Assembly (NCBI GenBank): GCA_019244415.1
Contig: JAFASN010000021.1
Coordinates: 1 to 45,290, forward strand
Direction: 5' to 3'
DNA from: Verrucomicrobiota bacterium
GTDB taxonomy: Bacteria > Verrucomicrobiota > Verrucomicrobiia > Chthoniobacterales > UBA10450
DNA length: 45,290 bases
Shown here: positions 35,374-43,640 of the stretch, one piece after another
Numbering within the stretch: position 1 is the first letter of the stretch
Layout: each line of letters begins with the position of its first letter
Position numbers and translations under genes: made by a program
Notes under the pieces: generated by a model
Seen by the model: only the letters and a program-made list of their open reading frames with translations
What the model was told of the DNA's origin: nothing
The model's database searches: none

Positions 35374-35900
35374 GAGTGTTTTCTCTTCAGTTGACGAATA
35401 CCGGCGACGATTTCATCGCGCGCGAGTACCGCGATGATGACGGAGATCGCGGCCGAGCTCAGGCAAAGCGTGCATCCCGCGCGAATGACGAACGCCTGCA
35501 CGGCGCTCAAGATCAAACCGCCTGCCGCGAGCGCCGCCACGATCCCGCCGTAAAAGAGTACGAGCCGCGGACGCGTTCGACTCCGGTCACCGCCCCCGGC
35601 GAGCGTCGCAAGCAACTCGATGGCGTAGGCAGCAGCGCCAACCGCCGCATCGGGCAGCGGTAGCAGCGTTGAAATAAATGAATGCAAAACGCGCCGGCTG
35701 CCGTCGCGGAACAACGGTTCCCATACGTCGTTGACAAACCCGAACTGATAAGCGGCGAGGTAACTCGCGATGCCCAAGCCAAACGCCACCAGCACGGCGA
35801 TCGGCAGCCGCGCTCCCCAGCGCGATGGATTTGCGCGCTGGTACTTTGACCTCGACGCGGGATGGGATGACAAGATGAGCGATTCAGACAAACCACTCAC
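35370..35900 (-). CDS. Vitamin K epoxide reductase (VKOR)-like membrane protein
   Basis: A four-helix membrane protein. The family pattern is VNDVWEPLFRDGSRRVLHS, then PLPDAAVGAAAYAIELL, then a CxxC in the last part (RAGCTLCLSSAAISV). The CxxC fits the VKOR redox site. The loop Cys pair of classical VKOR is missing: the usual 'GC' before 'VLSS' is here Gly-Ser. Relatives with this form exist (a pattern like 'WDPFFGxGxRRVL'). It could take part in quinone or disulfide redox. I chose the GTG at 35900 because the upstream codons to 36044 look non-coding, leaving 173 bases for divergent promoters. First gene of the minus-strand operon. Confidence 0.8.
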   Translation of the reverse strand: MSGLSESLILSSHPASRSKYQRANPSRWGARLPIAVLVAFGLGIASYLAAYQFGFVNDVWEPLFRDGSRRVLHSFISTLLPLPDAAVGAAAYAIELLATLAGGGDRSRTRPRLVLFYGGIVAALAAGGLILSAVQAFVIRAGCTLCLSSAAISVIIAVLARDEIVAGIRQLKRKHS

Positions 35901-36073
35901 GTTGCCTGTACCGCGGCGCGGCGAAATGAGAAACCACACGGAATGGGCGTTACTGAAATTTCTTAATGCGCTGCTGATTTGGAAGGAGCGGTTCCAGATT
36001 GGCGCGCGACCACAGCGTGTCAGCCGATGCGCTGGTTTGAACAAGTGATACGGGGCTGCTGTCGTTCTTCAAT

Positions 36074-36658
36074 ATGAACAGTGGAACTTTACTCGCACTG
36101 CTGCTTGTCGCCGGCCTCGCCGCCTCAGCAGCCGCCCAGGTGACCTCCTCGCCCACTTCCACGCCGACGCCCAGCGCCACCTCATCGGCGAGCGCCACCG
36201 TTTCGACGTCGCCAGATCCAAACGCTTCGCCCTCGCCGGGCGCATGGGACCCGTTTGCGGAAATGCAGCGCATGCAGAGCGAAATGAACAACTTTTTCTC
36301 CCGCGCCATGTCCGAGTTCGGCACAAACCAGAACTTTCTCTCGATGCGCAACGAGCCTGGTTTCTCCTCCACTCTCGATGTGCGCGACAAAGGCGATCAT
36401 TACGAAGTTCACGCCTTTCTGCCGGGCAGCGAGAGCAACAACGTGAAAGTAACGGCTGAATCTAACAACCGCCTGCGCATCCGGGCGACGCAATCAAAAC
36501 AGGAGAAGAACACGAGTGCCGCCCGACAGAGCATGGTTAGTGAGTTCGGTGAGTACGAGCAGGACGTCACGCTTCCTGGACCTGCCAACACAAGGCAGAT
36601 GAAAATCGAGCACCACGACCACGAGGTCGTCGTCTCGATTCCAAAGAAGACGACGTAA
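36074..36658 (+). CDS. Exported Hsp20/alpha-crystallin-type small heat-shock protein
   Basis: A 194-residue protein. A clear signal peptide (MNSGTLLALLLVAGLAASAAA) is followed by a Ser/Thr/Pro-rich linker of about 35 residues and then an alpha-crystallin domain. The domain shows FSSTLDVRDKGDHYEVHAFLPG, then NVKVTAESNNRLRIRA, and ends in the beta-9 region HEVVVSIPKKTT. Hsp20 proteins bind unfolded proteins without ATP and are normally cytosolic; this one should act in the periplasm or outside. The typical C-terminal IxI/V motif is replaced by VVVSIP. It is a single gene, divergent from the VKOR-like gene. No heat-shock promoter (CIRCE) was recognised. Confidence 0.88.
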   Translation: MNSGTLLALLLVAGLAASAAAQVTSSPTSTPTPSATSSASATVSTSPDPNASPSPGAWDPFAEMQRMQSEMNNFFSRAMSEFGTNQNFLSMRNEPGFSSTLDVRDKGDHYEVHAFLPGSESNNVKVTAESNNRLRIRATQSKQEKNTSAARQSMVSEFGEYEQDVTLPGPANTRQMKIEHHDHEVVVSIPKKTT

Positions 36659-36855
36659 AAGGAACGCGCGGGAGCGGCCAAGCGGCAGCGCGCCGAACAA
36701 TTCGAGGCAAGCGGTGCGCTGCCGAATTCCTGCCTCGTGAGGTCGTGTGAACGGCGGCGCGTTTTCGCGAGGTGCGGATCTTCGCGCCATGGAAAAAAAC
36801 GCTTGCGCGCGAGTGATCGATTCGTAAAACGAACAGTTCATTAACCCTTCCCAAC

Positions 36856-38460
36856 ATGCCTTCCCAATCTGTCTCTTGCGCTACCCGTCTGTACTGCCCC
36901 CTTGATGCCGTACTCCTGATCTTATTCCTATTTCCGTTCCTTTTTTTATCCCACGAAGGCGATGCAGCTACGGTGACTTGGGACGGAGGCTCGGGCGGCG
37001 GTGGAACGGGCTGGAGTCAGGCCTCGAATTGGGATTCCAACAAGGTGCCCGGGCCAACTGATGTGGCAGATTTCACTCTCGCCGGCAGTTCGCCTATTAT
37101 TGGAATCAACTACGCTGGTACGACCAACAACGGCGCCTATAACCAGGCGGTCGGAGCGATCGAGCTACTCTCGGGCCGCGCGCGCACGATCGGCAATAGC
37201 TCGTCTAACGCCGCCACGCTCACGCTAAACGGCGCAACGTTGAATGGCGTCGCTAACATCATTCTGCGCAACGGCTCTGCTTCGAACCTCACGCTTCAAA
37301 ACGACGTCAACAAGGGAACAGGCGTGATGGACATTGCGCTTGGCAACAGCACGGACAACATCGTTGCCGTTGATTCCACCGGAAGCAGCAACATCAGCAG
37401 CGTGATCAAAGACGGCGCCGGTACTCATCTGAGTCTGGCCGCCACAAGTTCCGGCGCGTTAGTACTCTCAGGCAATAACACCTACACCGGTGGAACAACG
37501 CTCGGGGTAACGAACACCGGTACACTTCGAATGCTGGACACCGGAACACTCGGCGCGAGTAGCGGAGCTTTGACTATTGAGAACGGTACTTTGGACTTAA
37601 ATGGCACGAGCCAGAATGTTGGCGCGTTACGTTCTACTAACGCGAATGCGAACGGCGTGATAAAAAACAGCAGCGGAACGAGCTCGACTCTTACCGTCGG
37701 CAACGGCGATGCCAGCGGCAGCTTCAGTGGTCGTATCACAAACGTTGGCAATATTGCCCTAACGAAAACCGGTACCGGTACTCAGACGCTGACGAACACT
37801 AACAGCTATACCGGCCAAACCGTTGGCGCAGGAGGAACTTTGCAGCTCGCGAACCCGAATGGTGTCGCGTTGAGCGGCACGTCAAGCATTGTGGTGAATA
37901 ATGGCGGTACTCTGCTGATGGGCGCCAACAATCAGGTTAATCGCGCGGTTTTCCCGCCCATTGCCCTCGGCAGCACGACCGGCAGCGGCGCGGCGAAACT
38001 CGACGCCGGAGGATTTAGCCAGGGCACCGGCGGAACGCCAATTATCCCGAACAGCGGAAGTGTCGGGCTCGGCGCACTCACGCTCAACGCCGGCGCGATT
38101 GTCGATCTCACCGGCACTTCAGTTTTGCACTTCGCAAATAGCAGCTCGAGCACGTGGAGCGGCCGGCTTTCCATTTACGATTGGACGGGCACACCAGTGA
38201 CGGGCGGCGGCGCGGAACAAATACTTTTTGGAGGCGATATTACCGGCCTGAACGCCAGTCAGCTGTCGCAGATCAGCTTCTACAGTGACAACGGCATGAC
38301 ACTGCTTAGTGATAGCGCGCTCATTCTCGCCGACGGCGAAATCATTCCAGGACTTACGAGTGTTCCCGAAGCCGAGACCGCCGTCGCCGCCGTGCTTGCG
38401 CTTGGCATGATCGTGATTCTGCAACGCCAGCGTTTACGTGCGCAGTTGGCGCGCTTCTGA
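36856..38460 (+). CDS. Autotransporter-associated beta-strand repeat protein with PEP-CTERM-like tail
   Basis: A 534-residue secreted surface protein. A long signal segment (about 17-33, LILFLFPFLFLS) is followed by TVTWDGGSGGGGTGWSQASNW, typical of this class. Several copies of the beta-strand repeat read GALVLSGNNTYTGGTTLG and TQTLTNTNSYTGQTVGAGG. The C-terminus has VPEAETAVAAVLALGMIVIL and a basic end (QRQRLRAQ), a PEP-CTERM-like sorting tail with VPEA in place of VPEP. In this class the tail is cut by an exosortase-like system; none is in this window. The composition is low in charge and rich in Gly, Ser, Thr and Asn. Very Verrucomicrobia-like. Confidence 0.9.
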   Translation: MPSQSVSCATRLYCPLDAVLLILFLFPFLFLSHEGDAATVTWDGGSGGGGTGWSQASNWDSNKVPGPTDVADFTLAGSSPIIGINYAGTTNNGAYNQAVGAIELLSGRARTIGNSSSNAATLTLNGATLNGVANIILRNGSASNLTLQNDVNKGTGVMDIALGNSTDNIVAVDSTGSSNISSVIKDGAGTHLSLAATSSGALVLSGNNTYTGGTTLGVTNTGTLRMLDTGTLGASSGALTIENGTLDLNGTSQNVGALRSTNANANGVIKNSSGTSSTLTVGNGDASGSFSGRITNVGNIALTKTGTGTQTLTNTNSYTGQTVGAGGTLQLANPNGVALSGTSSIVVNNGGTLLMGANNQVNRAVFPPIALGSTTGSGAAKLDAGGFSQGTGGTPIIPNSGSVGLGALTLNAGAIVDLTGTSVLHFANSSSSTWSGRLSIYDWTGTPVTGGGAEQILFGGDITGLNASQLSQISFYSDNGMTLLSDSALILADGEIIPGLTSVPEAETAVAAVLALGMIVILQRQRLRAQLARF

Positions 38461-38630
38461 CCAACGGCGGCGCACTCTTCGGAACGCCGCTCAGAGATAA
38501 GACGTTCGATATTGGTCCTTGCAGAAATGCGATCACTCCGGCGGCCTCGGGAGCAACGGCCGTGCCTCATGCCGAAACTGGTGTACTCAGATTAAGAGCG
38601 CAGGCCTCGCACCGCTTATTGCGCCGCCGG

Positions 38631-39158
38631 TTATTGATCGCCGGGTCTGCGGCGTTGCCCGCCCCGCGCAGGCGAATCGCTATTTTGCAATAAACGCTTC
38701 GTTTTCTTGAGCAACCGCACATCTCCGATGTGCATGGAACCGTCGATCGCCTTGCACATGTCGTAAATCGCGAGCAGCGCGACGACGGCTCCGGTAAGCG
38801 CTTCCATCTCCACGCCGGTCTGCGCCGTCGTGCGGGCGCTGCAAGTCGCCACGATCGCGTCTGACTTGAGCTCCAACTCGACTCCGACATGACTCAGCGG
38901 CAGCGGATGACAAAGCGGAATCAGCTCCGCCGTGCGTTTCGCCGCCTGGATGCCGGCGACCTGCGCAGTGGCAAGAACGTTTCCCTTTGCAATCTCATTC
39001 CGCGAGATCGCTGCGACCGTTTCTCGGTTGACGTGAATCGCGCCCGTGGCGATCGCCTCGCGCACGCTCTGCGGTTTGCCGGACACATCCACCATGCGAA
39101 CCTTGCCGTCATTCGCGACGTGACTGAGTTTGCGCTTCATCTTGCGTCGCGCAGCCAT
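38631..39158 (-). CDS. moaC: MoaC, cyclic pyranopterin monophosphate synthase
   Basis: A 175-residue protein of the molybdenum cofactor pathway. It converts 3',8-cH2GTP to cyclic pyranopterin monophosphate. Family motifs: VDVSGKPQSVREAIATG, then AGIQAAKRTAELIPLCHPLPL, then ARTTAQTGVEMEALTG, and YDMCKAIDGSM. A short basic C-terminal tail (RGGQRRRPGDQ) is not usual. It follows moaA on the same strand with a 65-base gap, so the two steps are likely co-transcribed. No molybdoenzyme gene is obvious in the window (ActB lacks the cofactor in known relatives). Confidence 0.95.
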   Translation of the reverse strand: MAARRKMKRKLSHVANDGKVRMVDVSGKPQSVREAIATGAIHVNRETVAAISRNEIAKGNVLATAQVAGIQAAKRTAELIPLCHPLPLSHVGVELELKSDAIVATCSARTTAQTGVEMEALTGAVVALLAIYDMCKAIDGSMHIGDVRLLKKTKRLLQNSDSPARGGQRRRPGDQ

Positions 39159-39223
39159 GCGGGTCGGAGTTCTTCCTTAGTACGCAACCCAGAGGCTTGC
39201 GCCACCAACGCCGCACACAAGAT

Positions 39224-40219
39224 TCATCCGCCGATCGCGATCATTCGGCGGTGAGGCTGGTAGTTGTCGCGGAAATCGTGCCGCTCCGGTTTGCGTGCGA
39301 CGACTTCCAGGAAAAACTGCCGCAGCTCATCATCACTCGCGCCATCGCGCAACGGGCCCATGATGTCGTACTCGAGATGACTGCCGAGACACGGCCGCAA
39401 TTTACCGTCACAGGTAAGCCGCAGTTTGTTGCAAGTTTCGCAGAAATGGAGGTTGGTCAGCGCGCCGATAAAACCGATGCGCTGGTTGCGCCCGGCGATC
39501 TGGTAATAGGTGGCCGGTCCGTTTGTGCGGAAATCAGGCCGAGGAATGAGCGCTCCGTACTCACGCTCGATATGCCGCCGTGCCTCATTCACTGGCAAAA
39601 AGTTCGCCTCGCTCAACACTTCCGCAGTGCTCACGGGCATGAGCTCGATGAACCGCAGCAGCGCATTCTTCTCGGCCGCGAAATCGACAAGCCGGAGCAG
39701 CTCGCCTTCGTTAATCCCGCGCATGAGTACGGCGTTGAGTTTGACCTGCGGAAAACCAGCCTCGCGCGCTGCCTCGATGCCATCGAGAACGCGCGGAAGA
39801 AAATCGCGCCCGGTGATTTTCTGGTACATGCCGCGATCGAGCGTATCGAGGGAAATATTGAGCGAGCTGACTCCGGCGTCACGTAGTTGCCGCGCCAGTT
39901 TACCCCGGCTGAGCAACGTTCCGTTCGTCGATAAACCGAGATGCCGAAGGCCGTCAATCTGCGCGAGCTCACTCAGGAACTCGACCACTCCAGCACGGGT
40001 GAGCGGCTCACCACCGGTCACACGAACTTTGTCGATGCCGAGCCGCATAGCTACCCGCACCAGCCGGAGCATCTCCGTGAAAGTGAGTACATCGACGCGT
40101 GGCATCCACTCCTGAAGCTCGTCTGGCATACAGTAGCGGCAGCGCTCGTTGCAGCGGTCGGTCACCGACACGCGCAGATAGGAAACATGATGGCCGAACC
40201 GGTCGCGCATCGGGCGCAA
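39224..40219 (-). CDS. moaA: MoaA, GTP 3',8-cyclase (radical SAM)
   Basis: A 331-residue radical SAM enzyme. The N-terminal cluster motif CNERCRYC gives C23, C27 and C30. GGEPL is near residue 68. The C-terminal second Fe-S cluster fits CETCNKLRLTCDGKLRPCL. The protein ends in Gly-Gly, which is needed for activity in characterised MoaA. It performs the first step of molybdenum cofactor synthesis from GTP. It lies upstream of moaC on the minus strand and divergent from the lipoprotein gene. Confidence 0.95.
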   Translation of the reverse strand: MRPMRDRFGHHVSYLRVSVTDRCNERCRYCMPDELQEWMPRVDVLTFTEMLRLVRVAMRLGIDKVRVTGGEPLTRAGVVEFLSELAQIDGLRHLGLSTNGTLLSRGKLARQLRDAGVSSLNISLDTLDRGMYQKITGRDFLPRVLDGIEAAREAGFPQVKLNAVLMRGINEGELLRLVDFAAEKNALLRFIELMPVSTAEVLSEANFLPVNEARRHIEREYGALIPRPDFRTNGPATYYQIAGRNQRIGFIGALTNLHFCETCNKLRLTCDGKLRPCLGSHLEYDIMGPLRDGASDDELRQFFLEVVARKPERHDFRDNYQPHRRMIAIGG

Positions 40220-40294
40220 CCCTACTGCCCCGTGAGGGTTGAATCAACAGTGAGACGATTGACTGAGTACGACTGCGCTCGTAAGTTCCTGCCC

Positions 40295-40810
40295 GTGAAA
40301 GCTCGTTATCTTTCCCCCATTCTGGCGCTCGGCGCGTTAGTCTTCGCTGGTTGTTCAACGACTGAGTCACGCATTTCCGATCACCGCGATATGTTCAACA
40401 GCCTGTCACCGGCTGAGCAGCAGCTCGTCGCCGCGGGACAGATTCGCACCGGCATGTCTCAAAATGCAGTCTGGCTCGCCTGGGGTTCGCCGGAGCAGCG
40501 CGCCGCCGGCGCCATGCGCGGACAAATGACTGAGACTTGGATTTACGTGAATTACGCGCCAGCATACGGCTACGGCTATGGCGGCTATCCTTACGGTCCG
40601 TGGTACGGCCCTTACGGCCCCGGGTTCGGCGGCGGTGTCGGCTTCATTCGCACGCGCCACGGCGGCCGTTCGTTTGCCTTTTTCGGGGACCCGTTCTTTG
40701 ACCCGTTCTATTACTCTTACATTCCGCCCAGCGTTCCGTATCCCTATCGCACGGTTACTTTTGCCAACGGCCGGGTTGTTTCGTTCCAGACGCTGGTCGG
40801 ACCTCGTTAG
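40295..40810 (+). CDS. Gly/Tyr-rich lipoprotein with SmpA/BamE-like N-terminal region
   Basis: A 171-residue predicted lipoprotein. The signal segment YLSPILALGALVFAGC ends in a lipobox Cys. The part IRTGMSQNAVWLAWGSPEQR resembles the repeat of SmpA/OmlA-fold proteins. The next part is low complexity, rich in Gly, Tyr and Pro (GYGYGGYPYGPWYGPYG). I chose the GTG at 40295 as start because the signal peptide begins right after it; the frame is open further upstream but overlaps moaA in antisense. Probably at the outer membrane. Function is unknown. Confidence 0.75.
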   Translation: MKARYLSPILALGALVFAGCSTTESRISDHRDMFNSLSPAEQQLVAAGQIRTGMSQNAVWLAWGSPEQRAAGAMRGQMTETWIYVNYAPAYGYGYGGYPYGPWYGPYGPGFGGGVGFIRTRHGGRSFAFFGDPFFDPFYYSYIPPSVPYPYRTVTFANGRVVSFQTLVGPR

Positions 40811-40849
40811 TACACCGCCCGCTCTGCGGCGGAACGTCCTGTAGCTCGG

Positions 40850-42322
40850 ATGGCGTTTCGGTCGTTCCGCAATTTCGTCGATGAACTCGATCGCGCGGGC
40901 GAGTTAGTACGAGTCAGGCAAGGCGCGGACACCGATCTCGTCCTCGCGGAATGGGCAAACCGCGAGATGAAGTCACCCGGCGGCGGCAAAGCGCTGCTCT
41001 TCGAGAACCCGTTGATTGACGGCGCTGACTCGAGGTTTCCCGTCGCCATCAACACCATGGGTTCACGCAAGCGAATCGCCATGGCGCTAGGCGTGGACGA
41101 CGTCGCCGATCTCGCGCAGGAAATCCAGCTCATCCTTAAAGCGAAACCGCCAACTGACCTGCGCGAAGGGTTCGCGTTACTCAAACAAGGCATCCACCTA
41201 CTGCATGCGCGGCCAAAACATGTGCGCGACGCGCCATGCCAGGAAGTAGTCTCCTTCTTCGATCCACATCAAACGTCCCTCCGCGATCTACCTGTACTTA
41301 AGTGCTGGCCTAAAGACGGCGGCCGTTTCATCACTCTTCCCAATGTACACACGCGCGACCCGGAAAGTCGCGCCCGGAACGTTGGTATGTACAGGATGCA
41401 GATTTACGATGATCGAACTACCGGCATGCATTGGCAGGTCCACAAGGTCGGCGCGCGACACGGCAAGACGTACTATGACCGCGATGAACCGATGTCGGTC
41501 GCGGTCACTCTTGGAGGCGATCCTGCCTACACTTTCGCGGCCACGGCGCCGCTTCCGGATGGTCTTGATGAAATCCTTTTCGCCGGTTTCCTGCGTCGCA
41601 GATCAGTCGAGATGGTCAAATGCAGGACCGTCGAGCTCGAAGTTCCCGCAGATGTTGATTTCGTGCTCGAAGGCTTTGTGCAACCAGGAGAAATGCGCCC
41701 GGAAGGGCCGTTCGGTGATCATACCGGCTTCTACACCAACGTCGAAGACTACCCTGTGTTTCACCTGAAGGCGATTACGCACCGGCGTGATGCTATTTAC
41801 CCCGCCACCATCGTCGGTCCGCCGCCAATGGAAGACTTTTACCTCGGCGACGCGAGCGTGCGCATTCTGCTGCCCGTCTTCCGCATGAACTTCCCTGAGA
41901 TCGTCGATATGACGCTGCCGCCCGAAGGAGTCTTCCACAACCTGGTTTTCGTTAGCATTCGTAAACAGTACGCCTACCAGGCTTTTAAAGTCATGCATGG
42001 TTTGTGGGGCATGGGCCAGATGATGTTTTCAAAGTACATCGTCGTGGTGGACGAAGATTGCGACGTGCATAACACCAGTGACGTGCTTTTTCGTCTCTGT
42101 GCGAATACAGACCCGGCGCGCGATACTACATTGATTCGGAATCCGAGCGACTCACTCGACCATGCGCCCACCGAGCAGAACATCGGCTCGCACATGGGTA
42201 TTGATGCTACGAGAAAGTTGCCGGGCGAGAATTACCATCGGCAATGGCCTGAGCTACTCCAGATGGACGAGCGGGTCCAGAGACTGGTAGATTCACTTCG
42301 TGGCTCGGCTGGAGCTCGTTAG
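40850..42322 (+). CDS. UbiD-family decarboxylase
   Basis: A 490-residue UbiD-type, prenyl-FMN-dependent decarboxylase. Landmarks are FRSFRNFVDELDRAGELVRV at the N-terminus, RNVGMYRMQIYDDRTTGMHW, EGPFGDHTGFYTNVEDYP with the conserved Glu near residue 285, and LWGMGQMMFSKYIVVVDED. It needs prFMN from a UbiX partner, which is not seen here. In Verrucomicrobia the enzyme may serve ubiquinone- or menaquinone-type synthesis, or aromatic acid breakdown; the sequence alone does not say. Its 3' end overlaps the convergent ligase gene by 30 bases. Confidence 0.93.
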   Translation: MAFRSFRNFVDELDRAGELVRVRQGADTDLVLAEWANREMKSPGGGKALLFENPLIDGADSRFPVAINTMGSRKRIAMALGVDDVADLAQEIQLILKAKPPTDLREGFALLKQGIHLLHARPKHVRDAPCQEVVSFFDPHQTSLRDLPVLKCWPKDGGRFITLPNVHTRDPESRARNVGMYRMQIYDDRTTGMHWQVHKVGARHGKTYYDRDEPMSVAVTLGGDPAYTFAATAPLPDGLDEILFAGFLRRRSVEMVKCRTVELEVPADVDFVLEGFVQPGEMRPEGPFGDHTGFYTNVEDYPVFHLKAITHRRDAIYPATIVGPPPMEDFYLGDASVRILLPVFRMNFPEIVDMTLPPEGVFHNLVFVSIRKQYAYQAFKVMHGLWGMGQMMFSKYIVVVDEDCDVHNTSDVLFRLCANTDPARDTTLIRNPSDSLDHAPTEQNIGSHMGIDATRKLPGENYHRQWPELLQMDERVQRLVDSLRGSAGAR

Positions 42323-43467
42323 GCCGTCACCGCCTACTTCGCGCATGATCTCACGCGCATCCTTGTCGTCCCGCAATCCCTCAAAAGTGGCGTGCCGCAA
42401 CATGCCGTAGCTGGTCCATTCAGTGAAGCTGATCTGGGCGACAAGTTTCGGCCTAAGCCAGCGAAGCTGAGTCATTTCTTCAGCAGTGATTCCTTCGCCG
42501 AAATGGCTCTTCCGGCTGCTGAGTAAGTTTGCGAAAGGACACCTCGTACTCAGTAGCGGCTCAATTTCTCTCATCAGCCGCCTTCTAACCGCGGGGTTGA
42601 ATCCCTGCCGAACTTTGCCACAGAAGATCAGCTTTTCCCCCTCGTAGTACCCGGGCAGTATTGACTGGAAGCTATTGCCATCAGGCTTGTAGCCACCAAT
42701 AACAAACTCCTGCGCTCTATTTAACTTCAGCTTGACCCAGCTACTGACACGCCTTCCCGCCCGGTACATCGAATCCCGCTTCTTTGCTACGATCCCCTCG
42801 AGCCCAGCGGAGCTCACCGCATGAAGGATTGCATCGGCCGACCTTCCAGCTCAGCGTTGTATCGAACTTGCGACCCGGCGATAATGTCGCGCAACTTCGC
42901 TTTCCGCTCGCGCAACGGTTTCCTTGTCCAATCTCGTCCTTCGGAGTTAAGCAGATCAAAAGCGTAGTAGAGAATCTGCCAGTCACGCCCGGCGCTCGCC
43001 CGGTTTTGCAGCGCCTGGAACGATGGACAACCTTGCGCGTTCACCGCCACGACTTCGCCGTCAATTACCGCAGTGTCAGCAGCAATGCCATTAATAGCTT
43101 CCGCTACGGTCGCGAAATCCGAAGTCAGGTTCTTCTCCTTCAGCGATAGTAACCGTACTTCATCGCCATGCTTCATCGCGATGACGCGGTATCCATCCCA
43201 CTTGATCTCGTAAATCCACTCGTCACCTTCAGGCAGTCGATCCACCGCGGTAGCTTTCATTGGCTTGACGAAATGCGGCTTGGCCGGGCGTGAATGCCGC
43301 ACCTGAGGTAGCTTCCGTGTCGGTCCTTCAGCTTCTTCTGTCCTATTGCTGTTCCAGATTGCAGCTTTTTCGTGAGCGATTTGCTCCATCGCCCGGCCAC
43401 TTAGTGCGGATAGCTCGGCACGTTTCGAAGCGGTTGTTCGTGTGTCGCCATTGGTCTTTTGGTTCAC
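42293..43467 (-). pseudogene. Frameshifted ATP-dependent DNA ligase (LigD ligase-domain type)
   Basis: Two frames together make one ligase. The upstream part (42814-43467, GTG start) has the adenylation motif I, YEIKWDGYR, with K89 as the AMP-accepting Lys, motif III VIDGEVVAV, and YYAFDLLNSEG. The downstream part (42293-42817) continues with EGIVAKKRDS (motif IV), WVKLKLN (motif V) and the OB-fold. They are joined by one lost base near 42841: reading on in the other frame after Glu-Gly gives SADAILHAVSSAGLEGIVAKK, the normal family sequence. At the break the TGA stop overlaps a GTG (42814-42817). No LigD polymerase, phosphoesterase or Ku gene is nearby. A sequencing error is possible. Confidence 0.8.
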
Positions 43468-43472
43468 CCGCC

Positions 43473-43640
43473 ATGGGAAGTAACAGGCATAACCAGGCGC
43501 TGCAGCCGACCGCTACCGGGTTTGTTAAGTTGCCGAATGGTGAATACGCTCAGAGCAGCGCAGCCCCGTTCTCAGGTAAGCTTGAGGAACTCATTCGCAA
43601 GTTTGAGTTCCATCATATAACTGCGCTTACAAACCCTTAG
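43473..43640 (+). CDS. Short ORF carrying an NQALQPTA peptide, probably a repeat-derived frame
   Basis: An ATG at 43473 opens a 55-codon frame beginning MGSNRHNQALQPTATGFVKL. I recall the peptide NQALQPTA from many unrelated short hypothetical proteins in environmental bacteria, where it appears to come from a dispersed DNA element rather than a conserved gene. It ends at 43640, overlapping the stop of the convergent beta-propeller gene. No domain is visible. It is listed so that the gap between the ligase and propeller genes is described. Confidence 0.3.
   Translation: MGSNRHNQALQPTATGFVKLPNGEYAQSSAAPFSGKLEELIRKFEFHHITALTNP

Noticed and set aside
35901..36044. Extended N-terminus of the VKOR-like protein from the ATG at 36044
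   Set aside because: The 48 extra codons read like non-coding DNA and would leave only 29 bases for divergent promoters with the Hsp20 gene.
42814..42850. Programmed ribosomal frameshift in the ligase gene
   Set aside because: No slippery heptamer or downstream pseudoknot is visible; a one-base loss explains the data better.
43484..43530. Integron attC site (RYYYAAC-like GCATAAC at 43488 and GTTAAGT at 43524)
   Set aside because: Too short (about 40 bases), the first core deviates, and no paired inner boxes or integrase gene were found.
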